DNA of 64,000 nt from Pseudomonas sp. PSKL.D1 (GTDB lineage Bacteria; Pseudomonadota; Gammaproteobacteria; Pseudomonadales; Pseudomonadaceae). Location: the NCBI RefSeq assembly GCF_028898945.1, contig NZ_CP118607.1, positions 1,722,001 to 1,786,000 on the forward strand, in the 5' to 3' direction. The notes under the pieces are model-generated. The model had not been told where the DNA came from. It ran no database searches and was given only the letters and a program-made list of their open reading frames with translations. This document shows, piece by piece, positions 10,033 through 17,605 of the stretch. Positions within the stretch are counted from its first letter, which is position 1, and each line of letters opens with the position of its first letter. The position numbers were made by a program, and so were the translations under genes.

Positions 10033-10380
10033 GTGACTGACTCGCATATCGACCACAAGGTGCTCGGCGACCTTCGGGAAGTCATGGAAGATGGCTACCT
10101 GCAATTGCTGGACACCTTTCTGGAAGACTCCGAGCGGCGTCTAAGCCAATTGCACGGGGCCAAAAGCGCTGATGAGCTGGGCATGGCCGCCCACAGCTTC
10201 AAGGGCAGCAGCAGCAACATGGGAGCTGTAGGGCTTGCGCAGTTGTGCCAGCAGCTGGAAGACCGCGTCAAAGAGCGGCCGCTGTATGGCATTGAAGACC
10301 TGATCAACCGCATCGACCAGGAATATGTTGAGGTACGGCGCTTCTATGTCGGCGAGCGAGAGCGGGTTTCTGCAAGCTGA
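10033..10380 (+). CDS. hptB: HptB histidine phosphotransfer protein
   Basis: A 115-aa Hpt protein with the phosphorylatable histidine in AAHSFKGSSSNMG (H54). It relays phosphate from hybrid kinases to the receiver of HsbR. Start GTG 10033 is supported by a strong AAGGAG seven bases upstream. Together with hsbA and hsbR it forms a complete output branch embedded between fliJ and fliK. Confidence 0.9.
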   Translation: MTDSHIDHKVLGDLREVMEDGYLQLLDTFLEDSERRLSQLHGAKSADELGMAAHSFKGSSSNMGAVGLAQLCQQLEDRVKERPLYGIEDLINRIDQEYVEVRRFYVGERERVSAS

Positions 10381-10389
10381 TTGCTCAGT

Positions 10390-10405
10390 TGGCGCGAGTT
10401 TTGCC
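10390..10405 (+). promoter_or_regulatory. Probable sigma-54 promoter for fliK
   Basis: TGGCGC at 10390-10395, five bases, then TTGCC at 10401-10405: the GG and GC anchors have the right spacing (GG-N10-GC). It lies 47 bases before the fliK ATG, right after the hptB stop. One -24 base departs from consensus. Confidence 0.6.
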
Positions 10406-10452
10406 TGTCTGTGCCCAGATGATATTCCTGTTTCTGGCGCGGAGACCGTTCA

Positions 10453-11745
10453 ATGCCTGTCGCATCCAACCCTTTGTTGCAAGCCAGCACGGTAAGCAAG
10501 CCGTCGCGTGCGGGTGCCTCGCTGTTGGACAAACCACTGCAGGCAGCAGGCGGCAAGGGTGACGGTTTCGATCAGGTCATGGCCAGCCAGGGGCGCGACA
10601 AGGTGCCGACGCGCGATGACAAGGTCGCCCAGGCCAAACCCAAGGACAAGCCCGATGCAGCCCAGGGCGGCAAATCGGACGCCAACGAAAAGCCTGCAGT
10701 TGCCGATGACGGCAACAAATTGCCATCAGCCGACCCGGCGCAGGCCGATGCCGTAGGCAGCGGTGACACCAGCTCCGTGGACGCCAACCTGGTAGCGGGG
10801 CAAGTTACCGATGCCCAGCCGGGCGCGCAGTTGCTGCAGGCCCAGGCCCAGACTGTGGCGCCGGTGTTGCAGGCCGCGGTGCAGCAGCCGGTGACTGAAG
10901 CGCTGCCTGAAACGCCTGGCGAAGAGGCATTCGACCCGGATGCCGACCCCTTGGCCAACATGCCGGCCCTGCGTTTGGCGCTGGAGCAGACTGCCCAGGC
11001 CAAAGGCACGACCTCCGCTCATGCGGTTGACCCTGCCCAGACCTCCAATGACGATGGCCAGGCCGCCGTCAATCCATTGGCGACCCTGATCGACAAGGTC
11101 GAGGCCGAGGCGGGGCAGTCGGAGTCGGGAGACAAAGCCTTCGGTGCCTTGATCGAAGACGGCCTGAAAGACACCAAGAGCGCCAGCAGCGACACCCGCC
11201 TCGATGATTTCGCCAACCGCCTGGCCAGCCTGACCCAGGCGGCCACGGCCAAGACCGCCAATGCCGTGCCGGCCAATGCCAGCCCCTTGCATCAGCCACT
11301 GCCGATGAACCAGGGGGCCTGGGCTGAAGGTTTGGTCAACCGGGTCATGTACCTGTCCAGCCAGAACCTCAAGTCGGCGGATATCCAGTTGGAGCCGGCT
11401 GAGCTGGGGCGCCTGGACATCCGCGTCAATGTGGCGACGGACCAATCCACCCAGGTGACCTTCATCAGTGGCCATGCCGGCGTGCGCGATGCGCTGGACA
11501 GCCAGGTGCACCGTTTGCGCGAGTTGTTTGCCCAGCAGGGGTTGGCGCAGCCGGACGTGAACGTGGCTGACCAGTCGCGCGGGCAGCAACAGCAGCAGGG
11601 GCAGCAGGACGGGCCGCAGTTGTCCGGGGTGGCCGCGCGCCGGGCGCAGGAAGGTGGGGCAGGGCAGGGCGAGCTGGCCGATGCTTCGCGGGCGGTGGAG
11701 CAGCAGGTTGTGGTGGGTGACAGTGCGGTTGATTTTTACGCCTGA
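10453..11745 (+). CDS. fliK: FliK flagellar hook-length control protein
   Basis: This 430-aa secreted ruler switches FlhB from hook to filament export specificity. Residues ~1-270 are low-complexity and Ala/Gln/Asp-rich, as in the ruler region. The conserved C-terminal FliK domain is at ~285-375 (LQPAELGRLDIRV-like QLEPAELGRLDIRVNV, VRDALDSQVHRLRELFAQQGL). A Gln-rich tail (GQQQQQGQQDG) closes the protein. It is followed by a perfect palindromic REP pair. Confidence 0.93.
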   Translation: MPVASNPLLQASTVSKPSRAGASLLDKPLQAAGGKGDGFDQVMASQGRDKVPTRDDKVAQAKPKDKPDAAQGGKSDANEKPAVADDGNKLPSADPAQADAVGSGDTSSVDANLVAGQVTDAQPGAQLLQAQAQTVAPVLQAAVQQPVTEALPETPGEEAFDPDADPLANMPALRLALEQTAQAKGTTSAHAVDPAQTSNDDGQAAVNPLATLIDKVEAEAGQSESGDKAFGALIEDGLKDTKSASSDTRLDDFANRLASLTQAATAKTANAVPANASPLHQPLPMNQGAWAEGLVNRVMYLSSQNLKSADIQLEPAELGRLDIRVNVATDQSTQVTFISGHAGVRDALDSQVHRLRELFAQQGLAQPDVNVADQSRGQQQQQGQQDGPQLSGVAARRAQEGGAGQGELADASRAVEQQVVVGDSAVDFYA

Positions 11746-11753
11746 CGGATTTA

Positions 11754-11835
11754 GCGCCGCTGGCGCGCCGCATCGCGGATAAATCCGCTCCTACGTAGGA
11801 GCGGATTTATCCGCGATGCGGCGCGCCAGCGGCGC
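11754..11835. repeat. Perfect 82-bp palindrome: head-to-head REP pair without loop
   Basis: Bases 11754-11794 and 11795-11835 are exact reverse complements (41 bp each) with no unpaired centre. The arms contain the REP core GGATAAATCCGCTCC plus a GC-rich extension GCGCCGCTGGCGCGCCGC. It lies between the fliK stop and the fliL sigma-54 promoter. It could form a hairpin in RNA (stop-type structure for fliK) or a cruciform in DNA. Confidence 0.97.
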
Positions 11836-11860
11836 TCGATCTCACAGGCAATTGTGAATC

Positions 11861-11876
11861 TGGCATAACACTTGCT
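11861..11876 (+). promoter_or_regulatory. Sigma-54 promoter for fliLMNOPQR-flhB
   Basis: TGGCAT at 11861-11866 and TTGCT at 11872-11876 are separated by 5 bases, the RpoN -24/-12 spacing. It lies 50 bases upstream of fliL. The homologous P. aeruginosa operon is RpoN/FleQ dependent. Confidence 0.8.
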
Positions 11877-11926
11877 CAAGCCACGTCATCCTCCTTTGAA
11901 ACCCCGACGGACGACGGATTATTGGC

Positions 11927-12424
11927 ATGGCGAAGAGCGACGCAGTGAAAGACCCCGCCACTAAAGGCAAACTCAAGCTGATCCTGCTGCTGGTGCTGGC
12001 CCTGCTGCTGGCGGTCGGCCTTTCGGTGGGCGCCACCTGGTTCTTCATGCACAAGAGCGAGCCGGCCCCGGCTGCCGATGCGGCGGTGACCAGCGTCAAA
12101 CCGGCGGCCATCTACGAGCCGCTGGCCCCGGCTTTTGTCGTCAACTTCAACCAGAACGGCCGCCAGCGCTACATGCAGGTGAGCATCACCATGCAGGGCC
12201 GCAGCCAGGCTGATCTGGACGCGCTGAAAGTGCACATGCCGGTGATCCGCAACAACCTGGTGATGATGTTCTCCGGGCAGGGTTTCGACACCCTGGCGAG
12301 CAGCCCGGTGGGCCAGGAGATGCTGCGCCAGAAAGCGACTGCCGTTGTGCAGGAAGTGGCGCAGAAGGAAGTCGGCAAACCGGTGGTCGACCAGTTGCTG
12401 TTCACCAATTTCGTATTGCAGTAG
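11927..12424 (+). CDS. fliL: FliL basal body-associated stator-supporting protein
   Basis: A 165-aa single-pass inner-membrane protein with a membrane helix at ~14-37 (LKLILLLVLALLLAVGLSVG) and a periplasmic FliL domain (YEPLAPAFVVNFNQNGRQRYMQVSI, conserved C-terminal FTNFVLQ). FliL forms rings around stator units and increases motor output. It is the first gene of the fliLMNOPQR-flhB run, behind a sigma-54 promoter. Confidence 0.95.
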   Translation: MAKSDAVKDPATKGKLKLILLLVLALLLAVGLSVGATWFFMHKSEPAPAADAAVTSVKPAAIYEPLAPAFVVNFNQNGRQRYMQVSITMQGRSQADLDALKVHMPVIRNNLVMMFSGQGFDTLASSPVGQEMLRQKATAVVQEVAQKEVGKPVVDQLLFTNFVLQ

Positions 12425-12433
12425 GAGCCCGTC

Positions 12434-13402
12434 ATGGCCGTACAGGACCTGCTGTCCCAGGATGAAATCGATGCCCTCTTGCATGGCGTCGACGATGGTC
12501 TGGTGCAGACCGAAAGCGCCGGCGAACCCGGCGGTATCAAAAGCTATGACCTGACCAGCCAGGATCGGATCGTGCGGGGTCGCATGCCGACCCTCGAAAT
12601 GATCAACGAACGCTTCGCCCGCTACACCCGCATCAGCATGTTCAACCTGCTGCGCCGTTCGGCCGATGTGGCCGTGGGCGGCGTGCAGGTGATGAAGTTC
12701 GGCGAGTACGTGCACTCGCTGTACGTGCCTACCAGCCTCAACCTGGTGAAGATCAAACCGTTGCGTGGCACTTCGCTGTTCATCCTCGACGCCAAGCTGG
12801 TGTTCAAGCTGGTGGACAACTTCTTTGGCGGCGATGGCCGCCACGCCAAGATCGAAGGCCGCGAATTCACCCCCACCGAGCTGCGCGTAGTGCGCATGGT
12901 GCTGGACCAGTGCTTCGTCGACCTGAAAGAAGCCTGGCAGGCCATCATGCCGGTCAACTTCGAGTACATGAACTCCGAGGTCAACCCCGCCATGGCCAAC
13001 ATCGTCGGGCCGAGCGAGGCGGTGGTGGTGTCCACCTTCCACATCGAACTGGACGGCGGTGGCGGCGACCTGCATGTCACCATGCCGTACTCGATGATCG
13101 AGCCGGTGCGCGAAATGCTCGATGCCGGTTTCCAGTCCGACCTGGACGACCAGGACGAGCGTTGGGTCAAGGCCCTGCGCGAAGACGTGATGGATGTTGC
13201 CGTGCCGGTCACCGCCACCGTCGCCCGCCGCCAGCTCAAGTTGCGCGACATCCTGCACATGCAGGCCGGCGACGTGATCCCGGTGGAGCTGCCCGAGCAC
13301 TTGGTGCTACGCGCCAACGGCGTGCCCTCGTTCAAGGCGCGGCTGGGTTCGCACAAGGGCAACCTGGCCCTGCAGATCATCGACCCGATCGAACGCCGCT
13401 GA
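12434..13402 (+). CDS. fliM: FliM flagellar motor switch protein
   Basis: This 322-aa C-ring protein binds phospho-CheY and switches rotation. The N-terminal CheY-binding peptide DLLSQDEIDALLHG is intact, followed by the CheC-like middle domain with GGDGRHAKIEGREFTPTE and the SpoA-type C-terminus (VTATVARRQLKLRDILHMQAGD). It starts 9 bases after the fliL stop with GGAG upstream. Confidence 0.97.
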   Translation: MAVQDLLSQDEIDALLHGVDDGLVQTESAGEPGGIKSYDLTSQDRIVRGRMPTLEMINERFARYTRISMFNLLRRSADVAVGGVQVMKFGEYVHSLYVPTSLNLVKIKPLRGTSLFILDAKLVFKLVDNFFGGDGRHAKIEGREFTPTELRVVRMVLDQCFVDLKEAWQAIMPVNFEYMNSEVNPAMANIVGPSEAVVVSTFHIELDGGGGDLHVTMPYSMIEPVREMLDAGFQSDLDDQDERWVKALREDVMDVAVPVTATVARRQLKLRDILHMQAGDVIPVELPEHLVLRANGVPSFKARLGSHKGNLALQIIDPIERR

Positions 13403-13449
13403 CGGCGCGCCGGTCGCTCACTACGAATTGAATGCCTGTCGAGGACATC

Positions 13450-13914
13450 ATGGCTAACGAAAACGAGATCACCTCCCCCGAGGACCAGGCCCTGGCCGAC
13501 GAGTGGGCTGCAGCCCTGGAAGAAACCGGCGCTGCTGGCCAGGCCGACATCGATGCGCTGCTGGGTGGCGACGCTGGCAGCAGCGGCGCCGGCCGCCTGC
13601 CGATGGAAGAGTTCGCAAGTTCCCCAAAGCCGAAGGAAAACGTCAGCCTCGAAGGCCCTAACCTGGACGTGATCCTGGACATCCCGGTGAGCATTTCCAT
13701 GGAAGTGGGCAGCACCGAAATCAACATCCGCAACCTGCTGCAGCTCAACCAGGGTTCGGTGATCGAACTCGACCGCCTGGCCGGTGAGCCGCTGGACGTG
13801 CTGGTCAACGGCACGTTGATTGCCCACGGCGAAGTGGTGGTGGTCAACGAGAAGTTCGGCATCCGCCTGACCGACGTGATCAGCCCTAGCGAACGCATCA
13901 AGAAGCTGCGCTGA
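13450..13914 (+). CDS. fliN: FliN flagellar motor switch protein
   Basis: A 154-aa C-ring protein with an acidic N-terminal extension (EDQALADEWAAALEE) and C-terminal SpoA domain (ILDIPVSISMEVGSTEINIRN). The start is set at ATG 13450, with GAGG upstream and an N-terminus MANENEITSPEDQ like other Pseudomonas FliN. An in-frame ATG 18 bases earlier is less likely. Confidence 0.95.
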   Translation: MANENEITSPEDQALADEWAAALEETGAAGQADIDALLGGDAGSSGAGRLPMEEFASSPKPKENVSLEGPNLDVILDIPVSISMEVGSTEINIRNLLQLNQGSVIELDRLAGEPLDVLVNGTLIAHGEVVVVNEKFGIRLTDVISPSERIKKLR

Positions 13915-14361
13915 GTGAAGGGTTCGATGCGGGCCATGATGGCCCTTGGCACGCTGCTGGCCAGCGAAGTGGCGATTGCCGCCGCTTCCCCGCAGGCTGC
14001 GCAAGCGGCACCGCCGGGTAGCCTGGGCGGGCAACTGGCGCAGATGGTGTTTGGTTTGCTGTTGGTGGTCGGCCTGATCTTCTTCCTGGCCTGGCTGCTG
14101 CGCCGCATGCAGGGCTCAGCACCCAAGGGCGGTCAGGTGATCGAAATCGTCGGCAGCCGTGCCATCGGCCCGCGCGACCGCTTGTTGCTGGTGCAGGTGG
14201 GCAAGGAGCAGGTACTGATCGGCCACACCCCCGGCAGCATCGAAACCCTGCATGTGATGGCCGAGCCCGTCGAGGTACCCGCCAGCGCCCGCCAGGCCAC
14301 GCCGGAATTCGCCCAGCGCCTGATGGAGCTGATGGGCAAGGACCAGAAGGACAAGAAGTGA
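13915..14361 (+). CDS. fliO: FliO flagellar export scaffold protein
   Basis: A 148-aa protein with an N-terminal signal-like stretch, one strong membrane helix ([23 protein letters not shown], ~43-65) and a short cytoplasmic domain ([24 protein letters not shown]). FliO helps assemble the FliPQR export gate. GTG 13915 directly abuts the fliN stop; an alternative ATG at 13927 has a GAAGGG too close for an ideal ribosome site. Confidence 0.9.
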   Translation: MKGSMRAMMALGTLLASEVAIAAASPQAAQAAPPGSLGGQLAQMVFGLLLVVGLIFFLAWLLRRMQGSAPKGGQVIEIVGSRAIGPRDRLLLVQVGKEQVLIGHTPGSIETLHVMAEPVEVPASARQATPEFAQRLMELMGKDQKDKK

Positions 14362-15116
14362 TGATCGGCGCGCTGCGCGTATTGTTGACGTTGGCGCTGC
14401 TGCTGGCTGCGCCACTGGCCCTGGCCGCCGACCCGCTGTCGATCCCGGCCATCACCCTGTCCAACACCCCGGACGGGCAGCAGGAGTATTCGGTCAGCCT
14501 GCAGATTCTGCTGATCATGACGGCGCTGAGCTTTATCCCGGCGTTCGTCATCCTGATGACCAGCTTCACCCGCATCATCATTGTGTTCTCGATCCTGCGT
14601 CAGGCCCTGGGCCTGCAGCAGACACCGTCGAACCAGGTGCTTACCGGCATGGCGCTGTTCCTGACCATGTTCATCATGGCCCCGGTGTTCGACCGGGTGA
14701 ACCAGGACGCGCTGCAGCCGTACCTCAACGAGCAGCTGACCGCCCAGCAGGCCATCGACAAGGCCCAGGGGCCGCTCAAGGACTTCATGCTGGCGCAAAC
14801 CCGCCAGAGCGACCTGGACCTGTTCATGCGCCTGTCCAAGCGCACCGACATCGCCGGGCCGGACGAGGTGCCGCTGACCATTCTTGTGCCGGCGTTCGTC
14901 ACCTCCGAGCTGAAAACCGCGTTCCAGATCGGCTTCATGATCTTCATCCCGTTCCTGATCATCGACATGGTGGTGGCCAGCGTGCTCATGGCCATGGGTA
15001 TGATGATGCTGTCACCGCTGATCATTTCGCTGCCGTTCAAGATCATGCTGTTTGTACTGGTCGATGGCTGGGCGCTGATCATGGGCACCCTGGCCAGCAG
15101 TTTCGGTGGCGTCTAG
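14361..15116 (+). CDS. fliP: FliP flagellar export gate protein
   Basis: A 251-aa integral membrane component of the FliPQR gate. A cleavable signal peptide (residues 1-~21, ending LAAPLALAA) precedes membrane segments that include [25 protein letters not shown] and the C-terminal pair around [28 protein letters not shown] 14361 overlaps the fliO stop by one base (TGATG). Confidence 0.96.
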   Translation: MIGALRVLLTLALLLAAPLALAADPLSIPAITLSNTPDGQQEYSVSLQILLIMTALSFIPAFVILMTSFTRIIIVFSILRQALGLQQTPSNQVLTGMALFLTMFIMAPVFDRVNQDALQPYLNEQLTAQQAIDKAQGPLKDFMLAQTRQSDLDLFMRLSKRTDIAGPDEVPLTILVPAFVTSELKTAFQIGFMIFIPFLIIDMVVASVLMAMGMMMLSPLIISLPFKIMLFVLVDGWALIMGTLASSFGGV

Positions 15117-15137
15117 CGCCGCCAAGGAGAACCACGG

Positions 15138-15407
15138 ATGACGCCTGAAGTAGCGGTCGACCTGTTTCGCGATGCCCTTTGGCTGACCACCTTGATGGTG
15201 GCCGTGCTGGTGATCCCGAGCTTGCTGGTGGGCCTGGTGGTGGCGATGTTCCAGGCCGCCACCCAGATCAACGAACAGACCCTGAGCTTTCTGCCGCGCC
15301 TGCTGGTGATGCTGGTGACGCTGATCATCGCCGGGCCGTGGCTGGTGCAGAAGTTCATGGAGTATTTCATTGGCCTGTACACCAGCATCCCGCAGCTGAT
15401 CGGTTGA
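15138..15407 (+). CDS. fliQ: FliQ flagellar export gate protein
   Basis: An 89-aa protein with two membrane helices and the FliQ signature around MFQAATQINEQTLSFLPR. FliQ subunits wrap the FliP-FliR core of the export gate. AAGGAG lies upstream of ATG 15138. Confidence 0.96.
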   Translation: MTPEVAVDLFRDALWLTTLMVAVLVIPSLLVGLVVAMFQAATQINEQTLSFLPRLLVMLVTLIIAGPWLVQKFMEYFIGLYTSIPQLIG

Positions 15408-15414
15408 GGCCACC

Positions 15415-16191
15415 ATGCTGGAGCTGACCGACGCGCAAATCGGCACCTGGGTGGCCACATTCATGCTGCCGTTGTTCCGGGTGACCGCCGTGCTCATGAC
15501 CATGCCGATTTTCGGCACGCGCATGTTGCCGGCGCGCATTCGCCTTTACGCCGCGGTGGCCATCACCGTGGTCATCGTGCCGGCATTGCCGCCGCTGCCC
15601 GAATTCGACCCGCTGAGCCTGCGCGGCATGCTGCTGTGCGCGGAGCAGGTGATTGTCGGGGCGCTGTTCGGGTTTTCCTTGCAGTTGCTGTTTCAGGCAT
15701 TCGTGATTGCTGGCCAGATCGTGGCGGTGCAGATGGGTATGGCCTTCGCCTCCATGATGGACCCGGCCAACGGCGTGAACGTGGCAGTGGTCAGCCAGTT
15801 CATGACCATGCTGGTGAGCATCCTGTTCCTGGTGATGAACGGCCACCTGGTGGTATTCGAAATCCTCACCGAAAGCTTCACCACCTTGCCGGTGGGCAAT
15901 GCGCTGGTGGTCAACCATTACTGGGAAATCGCCGGGCGCCTGGGCTGGGTGTTTGGTGCCGGGCTGCTGCTGATTTTGCCGGCCATCGCCGCGTTGCTGG
16001 TGGTGAACATCGCTTTCGGCGTGATGACCCGCGCTGCGCCGCAGTTGAACATTTTCTCCATCGGCTTTCCGTTGACGCTGGTGCTGGGCATCGGCATCTT
16101 CTGGGTGGGCCTGGCCGATATTCTGTCTCACTACCAGGCATTGGCCAGTGAAGCGCTGCAATGGCTGCGTGAACTGGCGAGGGCGCGCTGA
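15415..16191 (+). CDS. fliR: FliR flagellar export gate protein
   Basis: A 258-aa polytopic protein with about six hydrophobic helices and the conserved MGMAFASMMDPANG segment. It contributes a single subunit to the FliPQR gate and contacts FlhB. It is tightly spaced after fliQ (7 bases) and before flhB (2 bases), with translation probably coupled. Confidence 0.96.
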   Translation: MLELTDAQIGTWVATFMLPLFRVTAVLMTMPIFGTRMLPARIRLYAAVAITVVIVPALPPLPEFDPLSLRGMLLCAEQVIVGALFGFSLQLLFQAFVIAGQIVAVQMGMAFASMMDPANGVNVAVVSQFMTMLVSILFLVMNGHLVVFEILTESFTTLPVGNALVVNHYWEIAGRLGWVFGAGLLLILPAIAALLVVNIAFGVMTRAAPQLNIFSIGFPLTLVLGIGIFWVGLADILSHYQALASEALQWLRELARAR

Positions 16192-16193
16192 GC

Positions 16194-17336
16194 ATGGCAG
16201 AGAGCGAGAGTGGCCAGGACAAGACAGAAGAACCCACCGACAAACGCAAGCGCGACGCGCGCGAAAAAGGTGAGATCGCCCGTTCCAAAGAGCTGAACAC
16301 TGTGGCGGTGACCCTGGCGGGCGCCGGCGGCCTGCTGGCATTCGGTGGTTACCTGGCGGAATCTTTGATGGCGCTGATGCGCATGAACTTCAGCCTCACC
16401 CGCGAGGTTGTCGTTGATGAGCGGTACATGGGCGCCTTCCTGTTGGCGTCGGGCAAGATGGCGATATGGGCCACTCAGCCTATCCTGATTTTGCTGTTCG
16501 TCATTTCCTTCGTCGCTCCGATTGCGCTGGGCGGCTTCCTGTTTTCCGGCAGCCTGCTGCAGCCCAAATTCAGCCGCATGAACCCGTTGTCCGGGATCAA
16601 GCGCATGTTCTCGATGCATGCCTTGACCGAGCTGCTTAAAGCGCTCGCCAAGTTTTTTGTGATCCTGATCGTGGCGCTGGTGGTGCTGGCCAGCGACCGC
16701 AAGGCGCTGCTGGCGATCGCCAACGAGCCGCTGGAAATGGCGATCATCCACAGTGTGCAGGTGGTGGGCTGGAGCACCCTGTGGATGGCGGCGGGGCTGC
16801 TGTTGGTGGCGGCGGCGGATGTGCCGTTCCAGCTGTGGCAGACCCACAAGAAGCTGAAAATGACCAAGCAGGAAGTGCGCGACGAGTACAAGGACACCGA
16901 GGGTAAGCCCGAGGTCAAGCAGCGTATTCGCCAGTTGCAGCGTGAGGTTTCGCAGCGGCGCATGATGGCGGCGGTGCCGGATGCTGACGTGATCATCACC
17001 AACCCCACGCACTATGCGGTGGCCCTGAAATACGACCCGGAGAAGGGCGGGGCGGCGCCGTTGCTGCTGGCCAAGGGGACTGATTTCCTGGCGTTGAAGA
17101 TTCGCGAAATCGGTGTGGAGCACAAGGTGCAGATTCTAGAGTCGCCGGCGTTGGCGCGGGCGATCTACTACTCCACCGAAGTCGAGGCAGAGATTCCGGC
17201 GGGGTTGTATCTGGCGGTGGCGCAGGTGCTGGCGTATGTGTTCCAGATTCGCCAGTACCGGTCCGGCAAGGGCAAGCGGCCGGAGCCGTTGAAGGACGAC
17301 CTGCCGATTCCGCCGGATTTGCGGCGGGATAGCTGA
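16194..17336 (+). CDS. flhB: FlhB flagellar export specificity switch
   Basis: A 380-aa protein with N-terminal SGQDKTEEPTDKRKRDAREKG, four membrane helices and a cytoplasmic domain with the autocleavage motif NPTH at residues 270-273. Cleavage there and contact with FliK switch export from rod/hook to filament substrates. The C-terminal half is the template for the stand-alone paralogue encoded at 34510-34842. Confidence 0.97.
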   Translation: MAESESGQDKTEEPTDKRKRDAREKGEIARSKELNTVAVTLAGAGGLLAFGGYLAESLMALMRMNFSLTREVVVDERYMGAFLLASGKMAIWATQPILILLFVISFVAPIALGGFLFSGSLLQPKFSRMNPLSGIKRMFSMHALTELLKALAKFFVILIVALVVLASDRKALLAIANEPLEMAIIHSVQVVGWSTLWMAAGLLLVAAADVPFQLWQTHKKLKMTKQEVRDEYKDTEGKPEVKQRIRQLQREVSQRRMMAAVPDADVIITNPTHYAVALKYDPEKGGAAPLLLAKGTDFLALKIREIGVEHKVQILESPALARAIYYSTEVEAEIPAGLYLAVAQVLAYVFQIRQYRSGKGKRPEPLKDDLPIPPDLRRDS

Positions 17337-17370
17337 CAGGTGTTCGCCGTTAGGTGTTTGTTGCGTTTGA

Positions 17371-17500
17371 GGCCGGGCGCCGCGTGTGCGGCGCATCGCG
17401 AATGAATTCGCTCCTACACGCGCCGAACCTGTGACGCCATGGCTGCCTGCCTTTGTAGGAGCGGATTTATCCGCGATGCGCCGAGCGGCGGCGCCCGGCC
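17371..17500. repeat. Inverted REP pair between flhB and flhA
   Basis: Outer GGCCGGGCGCCGC / GCGGCGCCCGGCC arms enclose two facing REP cores (GCGAATGAATTCGCTCC and GGAGCGGATTTATCCGCGA), with ~35 bases between the cores. It occupies most of the 269-base gap before flhA and probably separates the fliL-flhB and flhA transcription units. Confidence 0.85.
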
Positions 17501-17605
17501 TAACAGGTGGCAAATCCCCGCAGCCATACAAAGTTGGAAGGCTTCTTGCAAAGCCACGCCCAAGCGCCCCTTGGGCGTCAAAGTTTTGCACGAAGAGGAA
17601 TCGCG

